Numbered from the stretch's first letter, positions 45,827 to 55,895 are shown. The stretch is 64,000 bases of DNA from SAR202 cluster bacterium (GCA_030752795.1 JASMDM010000019.1:53462-117461), one strand, 5' to 3'. Notes: generated from the letters alone by a model not told the origin. Program-made: numbers and translations.

Positions 45827-46626
45827 TTATTGCAGAACCAAGACCACCGCCACTCCCATTCTGTCGACGGTGGAACGGGGTTTGAGCACAAACACATGTG
45901 AGGTGTCTACTGCAAAGTTCTGGAATGTTGCCACGCCGGAACTCGCCCTGATCGCATTATCATTGACCACAAAGGTGCTAAAGCCGGTGTTGCTTATTAA
46001 CGACCAAGAAGCTTCTTCGACCGCGTACTGCGCAGGCACCTCGAATGTCATCGTCGCTGTGGTGCCAACCGTCCCCCGAACCAACACTACCGCCTGTGTC
46101 GCCGCCGGATAAGCCCAATGATAATACTTTATGTCTTGTTTGCAGCCTCGTAGTCCAAGCCTAACGCTGCCATGGCGACGACAAGAGGGGCGTGCCCAGG
46201 TGTGCCGCGCAACGCGGGTACGCCCGATGCTGTCCAGAGGGCAGCCTGGCTACTGGGGCTATCTCGATGCCAGTACGCGACCAGCCAACCGCTTTTGTCA
46301 GCGTACAAGAAATCTCACTCACTCACTTTGCCCAAGACATGATTCGCCGATTCCCCCCTCACTGATGAGAGCTCGGCTTTGATCTTCTCTATATCGACGG
46401 CTGCGCCTAGGTTCAAATATGCACTGAATCCCGGCAAACTCTTGTCAAAACTGGCGGGGAGTCCGTCGCCGGGCGCTGCGAAAACCAACGAAGGTAAAAG
46501 CGCACCCCCCTCTGAGATCCCTGCCAACTGGCCGATGTAGGGGATACCCAACGCGGTTGCTGCCAGAAGAGCCATCGAAACTCCAACGATTCCGACCGTT
46601 TTCTTCGTGCTCCTGAGTTTATTCAT
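45827..46626 (-). pseudogene. Secreted protein of unknown family, one stop and one frameshift
   Basis: About 265 codons. Signal peptide MNKLRSTKKTVGIVGVSMAL LAATALG, mature region to NHVLGKVSE, then TGA 46315. The same frame continues DFLYADKSGWLVAYWHRDSP to LGLDYEAANK, then loses a base near 46134 and resumes DIKYYHWAYPAATQAVVLV RGTVGTTATMTFEVPAQYA, ending FVLKPRSTVDRMGVAVVLVL. The last part looks like a beta-rich surface domain. The three pieces join smoothly, so this was one gene. TGA may replace Trp. Adjacent to another decayed surface-protein gene with the same orientation. Confidence 0.65.
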
Positions 46627-46687
46627 GACCGATCTCCTTGCCGCCCTGTTTCAGGTCTTGTAGGGCTCTTGCATTACACATGTTTAG

Positions 46688-49270
46688 CTAAGGCGGCGAT
46701 AGGTTAATGTTTTCGGCCGCATCCACTCCCGTGTACGCTAATCCGCCTACTCGTTGCTGTGCGGCATCTACTGAAACTACGGTGATTGGGAGGATGGCCG
46801 CATGATCAACGCCAACGGCAGCAATCCCTTCCAGTGCCGTGGTGCTGCGTCCGGCGTCTACGGGCGCCATCTTCAGGGTGAGCGTCGGATCCGCTCCCTC
46901 GGACAGGACGACAAGGGCGGCTGTGACTCTTTGGGTCGAAATGTCGGAAATTTGGAGGTCGAATACTACATCTACGCCGCCAACGGTGACCCCTGTTGCG
47001 GTGGACGCTCGAGTCGCGACAGTCACATGGGTCATTCTCAACGAGATAACCGTATCTACACCTTCCATCAATATGCTCGGGCGCGCATCTGGCGCCGGCG
47101 TCGGCGTAGGCGTCGCGGCCGCGGCCGGGGTTATGCCGGCGCCCGTGACCCAAGTCACTTGCAGTTTCGCGTAGTGAGCGCCGTCTTTTGTGACGATGAC
47201 GTACACGTGGCCTTGGTCCGCGAAGGTCTCCTGGCTGTTGTAGTACGTGAACGCGCCTGCTGGGGCGTCCGGCGCCTTGGTCACCGAGTCGAAGTCCATC
47301 GAGCCGAGGTCGTGGACACCGCCGAGCCGCTGTTGGCCCAGAATCCGGGACCGGACGTGCCGGAGCATCCGGTGCACGAGGAATCGAGGTAGTAGAAGTC
47401 CGCGCTTGGACCGGTGACGGTTTGTGTCGAGAAGATGAAGCCGTGCTCGACGTTCAGCGTGGTGACGCCGGTCGAGACGCCGCTCGTGAGGTTCCTCGAT
47501 CCGTCGGGTTGATACGTCCAGCGGAACGTGACGCCAGTCGTCTGCGTCGAACCCGATTGCGTCGCGGTGGGCGTGGGGGTCGGAGCAAGTGTTGCCCACG
47601 TCGACGTGACCGCGTATCGGTTGTCCGTTTCATCGCTCTCGGCTACGCGACCGTCCGTGTCGACGACCAAGACGAGCTCGCGGTCTCCGCAGTCGATCAA
47701 CAAAGCGATGTTGAGCTCGCGCGCGGTCTCACCTGATCCGAGACCGGATACGGGGAAGGTGATGATGAGCTCATGATCGAGCTCGATGCCGACCTGGAAC
47801 GGCTCGGTGACGGCCCACCGTGAATCGTTGGTGATCGCCCAATGGACGTAGACCTGCTCGCCAGTGAACAGACTCTCCCCCGGCGGCGGGGTTTCGAGGA
47901 ATTGCGAGCGCGCCGAGGTCACGACGAGCGGGGCGTCCCATTGGCTCGGTACGTGCGGCTTCTAGTTCGGCGGGCTCGATGCTCCGACGACGGTAGGCGT
48001 TGGCGTCGGGGCCGTGGCGGAGACGGGTGTGTGGGTTGGGGTCGACGTTGACGTCGGCGAGGGTGTCGGCGTGACCGTCGGCGTCGCGCTTCACGTCGGC
48101 GAAGGCGTCGACGTGGGGGCGGGCATCGCCGTTTCAGTGGGAGTCGGAGTCAGCGACGGTGTTGGTGCTACCGTCGGCGTCGCGGTTGCGGCGGGCGATG
48201 GTGTGAGCGTCGCGGTCGGTGTCGACAGCGATGTCTCGGTTGGCGCCGGTCCGACTTGGGGAGCGGCCGTTGGGGTTGGTGTCGACTCGGCGCGGACACT
48301 TAACGCGAAGACGCTGAAGCTGCTGACTTCGGCTGACACGGTGCGATTGTTGAGATCGGCGACTGTCCGCAATGCGGTCCAATCGGTGTCGCCGGATTTC
48401 AGGTGTTGCATCACCAGATTCGATGCATCGCCTCGCGCGGCGGCTACATCGGCGTCGTTAAGCGCAACGGCAATCGTGACCGGTTCAGCGAACTCATGCC
48501 ATCCGCCGACTGACTGATCCTGACGGGTCACCTGTAGGTCGAAAACCTTGCCCGTGCCGACGAACCCGAAAGGCAACGATGGAGCGCTCTCGAGCGCCAC
48601 GGGCTGATACCAAAGCGCGGCGCCGTCGACTGCAGAGTCCGCGGGCATGTCGACGGTCACGTATCCGCGCGGGGATACAAGTTTCACGGGTTGACCAGCG
48701 GGGATCGGCACGGCGGTCGGCGAATCGATGAGCAGCGGGATTGCCGGCGCTTGGCCCAGCGTTTGGGGCGTCGTCGGCGTCGTAGGGACCGAAGGGACGG
48801 AAGGGACGACAGAGACGGTCGTCGGCTCGGGCGTCGCGGCGGGCGGCGAATCAGACGTGTCGATCAGGCCGATTGCGGCGAGGATCGCGGCAATGGCGAG
48901 CACGGCGACTCCCGCGGCGGGGATCCACCAGCGCCGTTTCGGTCGCGGTTCGCTGAGTAGCTGCCGGAGCTCGATTTCGCCGACCTTGTCGATGCTCAGA
49001 AGCTCGACGCCGGGCTCGCCGTTGAACCGGAGCGCCGGACGGAACGTCAGGCGTATGTGGTAGTAGTCTTCGTCTTCCTCGGCGCTCGCGACTTCTCAGA
49101 CGAGGTCGTGGTCGCGGTACCGACTGGGGTAGAAGTCAGTGTTCTCTCGCGCGTGGCGGATGGCGAGGACACGGGCCTGGTCCATCGAGAGGTATTCGAT
49201 GGCCTCCGCCCGCGGAGTCGAAAGTGTCTTCTTTTTTGTCCTGGTCTTCTTGTCCCTGGTTTTCGACCAT
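46688..49270 (-). pseudogene. Large membrane/surface protein with CARDB and TPT-rich linkers, five lesions
   Basis: About 860 codons once. From ATG 49270: a Lys/Asp-rich start, then FEAT-like EAIEYLSMDQARVLAIRHAR and DYYHIRLTFRPALRFNGEPG, a helix WWIPAAGVAVLAIAAILAAI, a domain at about 48770-48310 (KVFDLQVTRQDQSVGGWHEF), a Thr/Pro-rich linker (TPTPSPTSTSTPTHTP), a CARDB-type adhesion module (VYVHWAITNDSRWAVTEPF, VVDTDGRVAESDETDNRYAV), then TYYNSQETFADQGHVYVIVT. Lesions: +1 near 49206, TGA 49096 (LV[W]EVASAEE), TGA 48091, TAG 47962 (N[L]KPHVPSQWD), -1 near 47325. Heavily decayed; not functional as read. Confidence 0.75.
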
Positions 49271-49595
49271 CATCGTCCGCAAGAGTGGGATTGGCGCTGT
49301 GCCGATGCCATTGTATGTGACGTGTCGGAGGCGTCACGTTGGGTTCGATGAGGGTTGTGTGGCGTTCAGGGCACGGCGCAGGTTTGGGTGCGGAGTGGAG
49401 GGCTTGGCCCCGATTCTATCGGGGCCAGAGCACCGAAACGCGGTGGCGGGCGCGGTCTTCAGGCTGACCCCGGCGCGCGAAGATGGTGACTACACACAGC
49501 GCGTGTGGTAGTCTCACCGGTGTCGCATCGACGGTGGTCGTTGCGCGAACATTTTGTGCGCAGATCGCAACTCTTTCCATTGAGGTGGACGACCG
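49271..49595. other. Intergenic region with a 10-bp palindrome
   Basis: 325 bp between divergent genes. It holds the palindrome at 49405-49427 and the upstream region of the first Ldh2-type gene. No further ORF or RNA seen. Confidence 0.5.
49405..49427. repeat. CCCCGAT-N3-ATCGGGG palindrome, copy 2
   Basis: Perfect 10-bp stem TGGCCCCGAT / ATCGGGGCCA around TCT. Shares the 7-bp core and 3-nt loop design with 43782-43798. No T-run follows. Confidence 0.55.
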
Positions 49596-50693
49596 ATGCT
49601 AGAACGATTCAAGGTAAAGCCGGAAGACCGAGTGATGATCGACCACGAGTCGTTGCAGGCAACCGTGGCGGCGCTGTTCGAGAAGATGGGCGTGCCTAAG
49701 GACCAGGCCGCCGAGGGCGCGGACGTACTGACGATGACCGACCTGCGCGCCGTCGAGACCCACGGCGTGTCGAATATGATGCGCGCTTATATCCAGATGT
49801 ACTCAGGGGGACGGATGAACCCGAATCCCAACGTCCGCACCGTGCGGGAGACTCCCGGTACGGCGGTGATGGACGCCGACGGCGGGCTGGGCATCATGGT
49901 CGGGCGCGGCGCGATGAACATCGCCATCGAGAAGGCGCGCAACGTCGGAACCGGCGTCGTGACGATGAGCAACAGCGGACACCTCGGCGCGGTCGGCCAC
50001 TTCGCGATGATCGCGGCGCAAAACGACATGATCGGCGTCTGCATGACTGCTGGAGGCGCCAGTGTGCTGCCGACGTTCGGAGCTGAGGGCCGGCTCGGCG
50101 CGAACCCGATCTCGTACGCGGCCCCCGCGCGGAACCAGCCGCCGGTGCTGTTCGACGTCGCCACCTCAGCCGTCGCCATGAACAAGGTGGGCCTCGCTCG
50201 TCGAGTCGGGTCCGACCTGCTGCCCGGCTGGGTGGCTGACCTCGACGGCAACCCGATCATGACGGAGGTCGCTCCCGAGGAGGCCGGCAATTTCTTCGGG
50301 CTGCCCTTCGGCGGAACACGCGAGGGCGGATCGCACAAAGGCTACGGGTTCTCGATGATGGTCGAGATATTCGGCGGTCTGCTTTCCGATTCAGTGCCCT
50401 CGATGCTGGACGACACGCCATTCCAGAGCGGGTTCAAGCACTACTTCGCGGCCTACAACGTCTCCGCGTTCACGGATCTTGACGTGTTCAAAGACAAGAT
50501 GGACCGCATCCTCGACATGCTTCAAAATACAAAGCCGGCTCCGGGACAGGACCGCGTGCTCTACCCTGGCCTGCCGGAGGCCGAAGAAGAGAAGGACCGC
50601 CGCGCGAATGGCATTCCGCTGCACAGCGAGGTCGTCGAGTGGTTCGACGACGTCTGCGGCGAGTTCACCGTGTCGCCGTTGAAGCGCGTGTGA
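49596..50693 (+). CDS. Malate/L-lactate dehydrogenase family (Ldh2), copy 1
   Basis: 365 aa, NAD(P)-dependent 2-hydroxyacid dehydrogenase of the Ldh2/MdhC fold, distinct from Rossmann-type LDH. Motifs: ADVLTMTDLRAVETHGVSN (catalytic His in THG), GGLGIMVGRGAMNIAIEKAR, VTMSNSGHLGAVGHFAMIAA, PARNQPPVLFDVATSAVAMN K, and GGTREGGSHKGYGFSMMVEI. The C-terminus KTKPAPGQDRVLYPGL-like NTKPAPGQDRVLYPGLPEAE E is present. First of three tandem paralogs and intact. Substrate among 2-keto/2-hydroxy acids (malate, lactate, ureidoglycolate, sulfolactate) not determinable. Confidence 0.92.
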   Translation: MLERFKVKPEDRVMIDHESLQATVAALFEKMGVPKDQAAEGADVLTMTDLRAVETHGVSNMMRAYIQMYSGGRMNPNPNVRTVRETPGTAVMDADGGLGIMVGRGAMNIAIEKARNVGTGVVTMSNSGHLGAVGHFAMIAAQNDMIGVCMTAGGASVLPTFGAEGRLGANPISYAAPARNQPPVLFDVATSAVAMNKVGLARRVGSDLLPGWVADLDGNPIMTEVAPEEAGNFFGLPFGGTREGGSHKGYGFSMMVEIFGGLLSDSVPSMLDDTPFQSGFKHYFAAYNVSAFTDLDVFKDKMDRILDMLQNTKPAPGQDRVLYPGLPEAEEEKDRRANGIPLHSEVVEWFDDVCGEFTVSPLKRV

Positions 50694-50781
50694 ATAGGTT
50701 GGTCATAATCGCGCCGAAAATCGCTCAGACGCGACATTTCACCGTGCCAGATCGTGATCGTCCAAGGCGAGCACAGGACAG

Positions 50782-51880
50782 ATGCTACAGCGGTTTAAAG
50801 TAAAGCCGGAAGATCGAGTTATGATCGACCACGAGTCGCTGCAGGCGACGGTGGCGGCGCTGTTCGGGAAAATGGGTGTGCCCAGCGACCAAGCCGCGGA
50901 AGGCGCCGACGTGCTGACCATGACCGACCTTCGCGGCGTCGAGACCCACGGCGTGTCGAACGTCATGCGGCGCTACATCCAGGATTACAAAGAAAACATG
51001 GTCAACCCCGACCCCAACGTCCGCATTGTCCGGGAGATGCTAGGGATCGCCGTGATGGACGGTGACCGTGGATTAGGCATCATGGCTGGACGAGGCGCCA
51101 TGGAAGTCGCCATCGAGAAGGCGCGCAACGTCGGGACCGGCGTTGTGACGATGCGGAACGGCGGACATCTGGGCGCGGTCGGTCACTTCGCGATGATCGC
51201 GGCGCAAAACGACATGATCGGCGTGTGCATGACCGCCGGTGGAAACGACATTCTGCCTACGTTCGGAGCGAAAGCCCTCCTCGGGTCCAATCCCATTGTG
51301 TACGCGGCCCCGGCCCGACGCCAGCCGGCGGTGCTGTTTGACGTCGCAACCTCGGCAATCGCCTTGAACAAGCTCGATCTCGCCCGTCGGGTCGGCGCCG
51401 ACTTGGCGCCCGGGTGGGTAGCCGATCTGGACGGCGTCCCGATAATGGAAGAGGAAACTCCCAAACCGCCAGGGCCAGCTTCTTGGACTGCCGGTCGGTG
51501 GGACTCGTGAGGGCGGGTTGCACAAAGGCCACGGATTTTCGCTGATGGTCGAAATCTTCAGCGGCATGTTGTCCGATTCCGTGCCTACAATGTTGGACGA
51601 AATTCCGTTCGAGAGCATGTACAAGCACCATTTCGCGGCCTACAATATCGCCGCGTTCACCGATGTCGATACGTTCAAGGACAACATGGATCGCGTCCTT
51701 GAGACGCTTCAAAATACAAAGCCGGCTCCGGGGCAGGACCGTGTGCTCTATCCTGGGTTGTCGGAGGCCGAGGAGGAGAAAGATCGTCGCGCGAACGGCA
51801 TCCCGCTGCACAGCGAGGTGGTCGAGTGGTTCGACGATATCTGCGGCGAGTTCACGGTGTCGCCGCTGAAGCGCGTGTAA
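50782..51880 (+). pseudogene. Malate/L-lactate dehydrogenase family (Ldh2), copy 2, frameshifted
   Basis: The closest paralog of copy 1; the first 60 bp and N-terminal protein (RFKVKPEDRVMIDHESLQAT) are nearly identical. The same motifs are present: TMTDLRGVETHGVSN, GHLGAVGHFAM, LFDVATSAIALNK. Near 51462 one extra base in CCC shifts the frame just after MEEETPK, where the protein should continue QGQLLGLPVGGTREGGLHKG HGF. The remaining third reads on in the new frame to TVSPLKRV. The loss removes the conserved His-Lys-Gly substrate loop from the first frame, so no active enzyme is made unless the base is an error. Confidence 0.85.
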
Positions 51881-51892
51881 CAAGGAGACTGC

Positions 51893-52466
51893 ATGACCCT
51901 GATCGAGTTCACCCGTGACACCCTGGAAGACTATCGCGTCCGGCTGGATCGAGCCGTGGACGGATTGACGGACGAGGAGTTCAACTGGCGACCGAACCGC
52001 GAGTCGAATTCGATCGCGTTCATCATGTGGCACACGACGGCGTTGAAGACCGATGGTTCTCAGTTTTCGCTCAAGACAAACCTGACGTGTGGTCGCGTGA
52101 CGCGTGGCACGACAAACTCGGCCTGCGCGAAGACGAGCGTGGCTTCGGGTACGGCGTCGACGAGCTCGCCGCGTTCCCGAGGCTCAACGGCGAAGACCTC
52201 CGCGACTACTCCGAGGCGGTCCGGGCCGAGACCGTCGCGTACCTGGAAAGCATCGACCCAAGCGATCTGGACGTGGCGCCGGGCCGGTCGCCATTCGGCA
52301 ATCCGGGGTCGGCGAACCGATTCGCTGAGTTCACGATTCAGCGAACGTTCCGCCAGGTGATCGGCGAGCTCATGCAGCACCTGGCCACATGGCGTTCCTG
52401 AGGGGTTTGCAGCGCGGCCTCGACGGGTAGTTGGCTGCCCAGATCGAAGAGAAGTGGACCGGCTGA
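51893..52466 (+). pseudogene. DinB-family protein with two frameshifts and an internal TAG
   Basis: A DinB-like four-helix metal-binding protein, about 190 codons. Begins MTLIEFTRDTLEDYRVRLDR, then DEEFNWRPNRESNSIAFIMW HTT, where the family continues RVEDRWF. A base is lost near 52037; the new frame gives VEDRWFSVFAQDKPDVWSRD to RQVIGELMQHL. A second base is lost near 52384 (expected GHMAFLRGLQRGLDG), followed by TAG 52428 and, beyond it, LAAQIEEKWTG and TGA. Three lesions in 0.57 kb, with metal-site His residues in different frames. Its promoter-proximal position 12 bp after Ldh2 copy 2 suggests former cotranscription. Confidence 0.72.
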
Positions 52467-52502
52467 CCGCCAAGTCAAGGAATTGTGGATTGAGGAGTAA
52501 AG

Positions 52503-53591
52503 ATGCTCGAACGGTTCAGAGTACCGAAAGAAGACCGAGTCTTGATCGGCGAGGCGTCGCTGCGCGCGACTGTCACGGCGATCTTCGAGAAGATGGGGCT
52601 GGCGCCGGAGGATGCCGCCAACGGAGCGGACGTTCTCGTGACGGCCGATCTGCGCGGCGTCGAAACTCATGGAGTATCGAACAAGATGTCGGACTACGTC
52701 GGGCTGTACACGAGCGGCGCGCTCAGCCCTCGACCCGATTGGCGCATCGAACGCGAGTCGCCGGGAACCGCGGTGATCGACGGTGACCGCGGCTTGGGGA
52801 TCATCATCGGTTCCAAAGCCATGGACATCGCGATCGAGAAGGCCCGCAATGTCGGCGTCGGGATCGTGACGGTCCACAACAGCGGGCACCTCGGGGCGGT
52901 GGGCCACTTCGCGATGCAAGCGGCCGAGGCAGGGATGGTTGGCATGTGCGGCACTGCCACGGGAACCGGCATCCTGCCCACGTTCGCGGCGGAGCCGAGG
53001 ATGGGGACAAACCCGATCTCGATCGCTGCGCCGGCGGGCGACGAGCCGCCGTTGCTGTTCGATGCCGCGACATCCGCGATCGCCGGCAACAAAACGCGTT
53101 TGGCAGCTCGCGTCGGCGCGGACCTCCTGCCCGGTTGGATCGCCGCCAAAGACGGCACACCGATCATGGAGGAGACGCAACCGCCGCCCAGCGGGGAGTA
53201 CCACCAGTTGCCCCTGGGCGGAACTCGCGAACAGGGCTCGCATAAGGGGTTCGGCTTCGGACTGATGGTCGAAACGCTAGCCACCATGCTTTCCGGCGTG
53301 CTGCCTGCCATGGTCGATCCGTCGACCCTGGCGCGGCACTACTTCGCCGCCTACGACGTCGCGCAGTTCACAGAGCTCCACACGTTCAAGGCGAATATGG
53401 ACCAGATGCTGCGAACATTGCGTGAGACCAAGCCCGCGCCCGGCCACGACCGCGTAATGTATCCGGGTCTGTCGGAAGCCGAGGACGAGCGGGACCGTCG
53501 CGCCAACGGCATCCCACTGCATCGAGAGGTGGTCGAGTGGTTCGACGACCTGTGCGGCGAGCTAACGGTCCCAGCACTTATTCGCATGTAA
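52503..53591 (+). CDS. Malate/L-lactate dehydrogenase family (Ldh2), copy 3
   Basis: 362 aa, the third and more diverged tandem paralog, intact. It opens MLERFRVPKEDRVLIGEASL and keeps all motifs: TADLRGVETHGVSNKMSDYV, GHLGAVGHFAM, GDEPPLLFDAATSAIAGNK and GGTREQGSHKGFGFGLMVET. The end KPAPGHDRVMYPGLSEAEDE mirrors copies 1 and 2. It differs in the active-site segment PPPSGEYHQLPL before GGTRE, so its substrate may differ. GGAGTAAAG upstream of the ATG. Confidence 0.92.
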   Translation: MLERFRVPKEDRVLIGEASLRATVTAIFEKMGLAPEDAANGADVLVTADLRGVETHGVSNKMSDYVGLYTSGALSPRPDWRIERESPGTAVIDGDRGLGIIIGSKAMDIAIEKARNVGVGIVTVHNSGHLGAVGHFAMQAAEAGMVGMCGTATGTGILPTFAAEPRMGTNPISIAAPAGDEPPLLFDAATSAIAGNKTRLAARVGADLLPGWIAAKDGTPIMEETQPPPSGEYHQLPLGGTREQGSHKGFGFGLMVETLATMLSGVLPAMVDPSTLARHYFAAYDVAQFTELHTFKANMDQMLRTLRETKPAPGHDRVMYPGLSEAEDERDRRANGIPLHREVVEWFDDLCGELTVPALIRM

Positions 53592-53603
53592 TCGTGAATC
53601 GTG

Positions 53604-53634
53604 GGGAGTGCAGAGGGGCTCGCCCCTTTGCCGT
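53604..53634 (+). repeat. Dispersed 31-bp palindromic repeat, copy 2
   Basis: Same unit as 8550-8580 on the opposite strand, with loop TC instead of GA. It follows the Ldh2 copy 3 stop by 12 bp and precedes an epimerase gene. Confidence 0.7.
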
Positions 53635-53662
53635 ACGTCCTTCTCACGCGAAAGGTCCGAAA

Positions 53663-54445
53663 ATGTCGTCGTCAACGCCTCGAAAGAAAGTTCTGCTAAC
53701 CGGAGCCGCCGGACGCATCGGAACCTACCTCCGCGAACGCCTCAGCGACAGCTTCGAGTTCAGCGGCATCGACCGGCTCCCCGTCGAGCGCCTCGATTCC
53801 ACCGTCGCAAACCTGACCGACTACGGGGTCGTCCTCGGCGCCGCGAAGGGCAACGACGTCATCGTGCATCTGGCTGCTGAACCTCGACACACACCCGACA
53901 TCTGGTGGGACGTGCTGCTGCCCGACAACATCATCGCCACCGCGAACGTGTTCGAGGCTGCGAGGCAATCCAGCGTCGCGCGAGTCGTGTTCTTCAGCTC
54001 GATGCACGTGGTCGGCATGTACGAGCAGGACGAGCCCTGGGCGTCGATCGCGAACGGCGAATACGGCGACCTCGACCCCGCGGACGTGCCGTTGGTCACG
54101 CACGACATGCCGGTGCGCCCGGACGGCCCCTATGCCGCGAGCAAGATCTTCGGCGAGTCGCTCGGCCGTTACTACTCCGAGGACTTCGGGATGACCGTGA
54201 TCTGCATCCGCCTCGGCACGATGGGCGGCGACGACAAGCCGGGCGACGACGCCCGTAGCCGTGTGAGCTGGCTCAGCCGCCGAGACCTGGCGACGATGGT
54301 GCAGCGATGCATCGAGGTCGAAGGCATCGGCTACGACATCTTCTACGGCGCGTCTGCAAACACGTGGAAGATCTACGACACCCCGCGCGCGTGGGAGACG
54401 CTGGGCTACCGGCCGAAAGACAACGCAGAGAGCTTCGCGGGGTGA
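53663..54445 (+). CDS. NAD-dependent epimerase/dehydratase, uronate dehydrogenase-like
   Basis: 260 aa from ATG 53663 (MSSSTPRKKVLLTGAAGRIG). The loop GAAGRIG, then YLRERLSDSFEFSGIDRLPV, NDVIVHLAAEPRHTPDIWWD, NIIATANVFEAARQSSVARV, FFSSMHVVGMYEQDEPW, and GPYAASKIFGESLGRYY with YxxxK. This pattern is that of uronate dehydrogenases (uronate to aldaro-lactone), but also of some sugar epimerases. Cytoplasmic. In sugar acid catabolism it would feed into the nearby 2-hydroxyacid dehydrogenases; that link is only context. Confidence 0.8.
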   Translation: MSSSTPRKKVLLTGAAGRIGTYLRERLSDSFEFSGIDRLPVERLDSTVANLTDYGVVLGAAKGNDVIVHLAAEPRHTPDIWWDVLLPDNIIATANVFEAARQSSVARVVFFSSMHVVGMYEQDEPWASIANGEYGDLDPADVPLVTHDMPVRPDGPYAASKIFGESLGRYYSEDFGMTVICIRLGTMGGDDKPGDDARSRVSWLSRRDLATMVQRCIEVEGIGYDIFYGASANTWKIYDTPRAWETLGYRPKDNAESFAG

Positions 54446-54769
54446 ACGTCTAAGCCTCTCTGTAATGTCATGATGTGCGAATCAATTGACGATCCGTCTA
54501 TCGATCGCCTCCTTGATATCCCCCGGATGGCGCGCTTGCCTCAGCGCAGTCCGTGACCACGCCGGAGTGCGGCATCGCGTGTCCAACTCGACAAGATGGT
54601 CGGTCTGGCCTTCGCCACGTACCTCCCATTTATTGTAGGTACTCAGTGCCGCGCCCTTTCTCGCCCAATTCCGGAAACCGCAAGGAATTGGGATTTACTC
54701 TTCGATCCATCGAGCTAATCTGTCAGTAAGCCGCCGATGGGGCGGGACAAATCTGGCAGGAGGGCCACG
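54446..54769. other. Intergenic region, nothing recognised
   Basis: 324 bp between two plus-strand genes. No ORF of note. A short imperfect inverted pair (CCCAATTCCGG / GGAATTGGG) lies near 54665-54695. Ribosome site GGAGGGCC precedes ATG 54770. Confidence 0.5.
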
Positions 54770-55828
54770 ATGGACGAGCAGAAGATTGAGGCGTTGTCGG
54801 AACGGGTTCTGGTTGAGGTAAACGGGGCGCTGAGTTGCCTGACCATATTGGTGGGTCATCGGACCGGCTTGTACAAGAACCTCGTCGACGATGGACCCGC
54901 AACCCCCGCGGAACTCGCCGTGAGGACAGGGTTGTCCCAGCGATACGTCGAAGAGTGACTGCTAGCCCAAGTCACCGGCGAACTTCTGGATCGCGACCCT
55001 GGCACCGACAAGTATTCGATTTCGCCGGAGCACGCGGCCGTTCTCGTCGACCGCGACAATCCTGCATACGCGACCCCGTTCACTCAGTGGGTCACGACGA
55101 TGTCGTCGGTGATTCCCGAGCTGACGGAAGCGTTTCGGACCGGCGGTGGCGTTCCCTACGAGGCTTACGGACAAGACGCGCTCGAGGCCATCGGCCTGGG
55201 CAATCGCTCGATGTTTGTGAACGACTACGTCAGTGGCTGGATTTCAGCGCTGCCGGATGTCGAAGCCAAGCTGAAGAACGGCGGCACGGTCGCCGAGGTT
55301 GGTTGTGGCATAGGTTGGTCTTCGGTCGCGCTGGCGAACGGCTTCTCGGAAGTGACAGTCGATGGGATCGACATCGACGAAGCGTCCGTCGCTCAGGCAA
55401 AGGACCTCGCCAAAGAGCAGGGCGTGTCCGACCGAGTCACCTTCCACCACACACCTGTCGAGCAAACCGAGTTGACCGGCCCTTACGACCTGGTTACCGC
55501 GTTCGAGTGCCTGCACGACATGCCGTACCCGGTGGAGATGCTCGCCAAGATGCGTGAGCTCGCCGGACCGGACGGAACCATCTTGATCGCCGACGAAACG
55601 GCCGAAGAATCAGTGGAAGACAACACCAACCTGTTGGGCAACTTTTTCTACAACGCAAGCATTCTGCACTGCCTGCCGCAGGCGATGGTCTTCCCTGATG
55701 CAGCCGGAACGGGTACGGCCATCAAGGCCTCAACGGTCCGCTCGTACGCCGAGCAGGCCGGATTCAAGAGCGTCGAAGTCGTGGACATCGAGAACCCGTT
55801 CTTCAGGTTTTACCGGCTGGCCGCATAG
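54770..55828 (+). pseudogene. Class I SAM-dependent methyltransferase with one UGA at a Trp position
   Basis: 352 codons from ATG 54770 (MDEQKIEALSERVLVEVNGA) in a single frame. The N-terminal winged-helix part carries AVRTGLSQRYVEE[UGA]LLAQVTGELLDRDPGT; homologs read RYVREWL, so codon 63 (54956-54958) replaces Trp. Past it the methyltransferase core is complete: GTVAEVGCGIGWSSVALANG, VDGIDIDEASVAQAK, VTAFECLHDMPYPVEM, AGPDGTILIADETAEESVED. No other lesion is seen. If UGA is read through, a full enzyme results; otherwise the core lacks a natural start. Substrate unknown. Confidence 0.85.
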
Positions 55829-55859
55829 GATGATCCGGAGCAAACGGAAAACAAGAAAC

Positions 55860-55895
55860 GCGGCGATTGTCCCGCAACATCGGGACAGTCGCCGC
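55860..55895. repeat. Long hairpin (15-bp stem, one wobble)
   Basis: GCGGCGATTGTCCCG, loop CAACAT, CGGGACAGTCGCCGC. It lies between the methyltransferase stop and the LmbE ribosome site. No T-run follows on the plus strand. It could be an RNA stability or attenuation hairpin or a protein-binding palindrome. Confidence 0.55.

Noticed and set aside
48014..48517. Valine/glycine-repeat ORF on the plus strand
   Set aside because: It is the antisense of the Thr/Pro-rich linker of the decayed surface protein.
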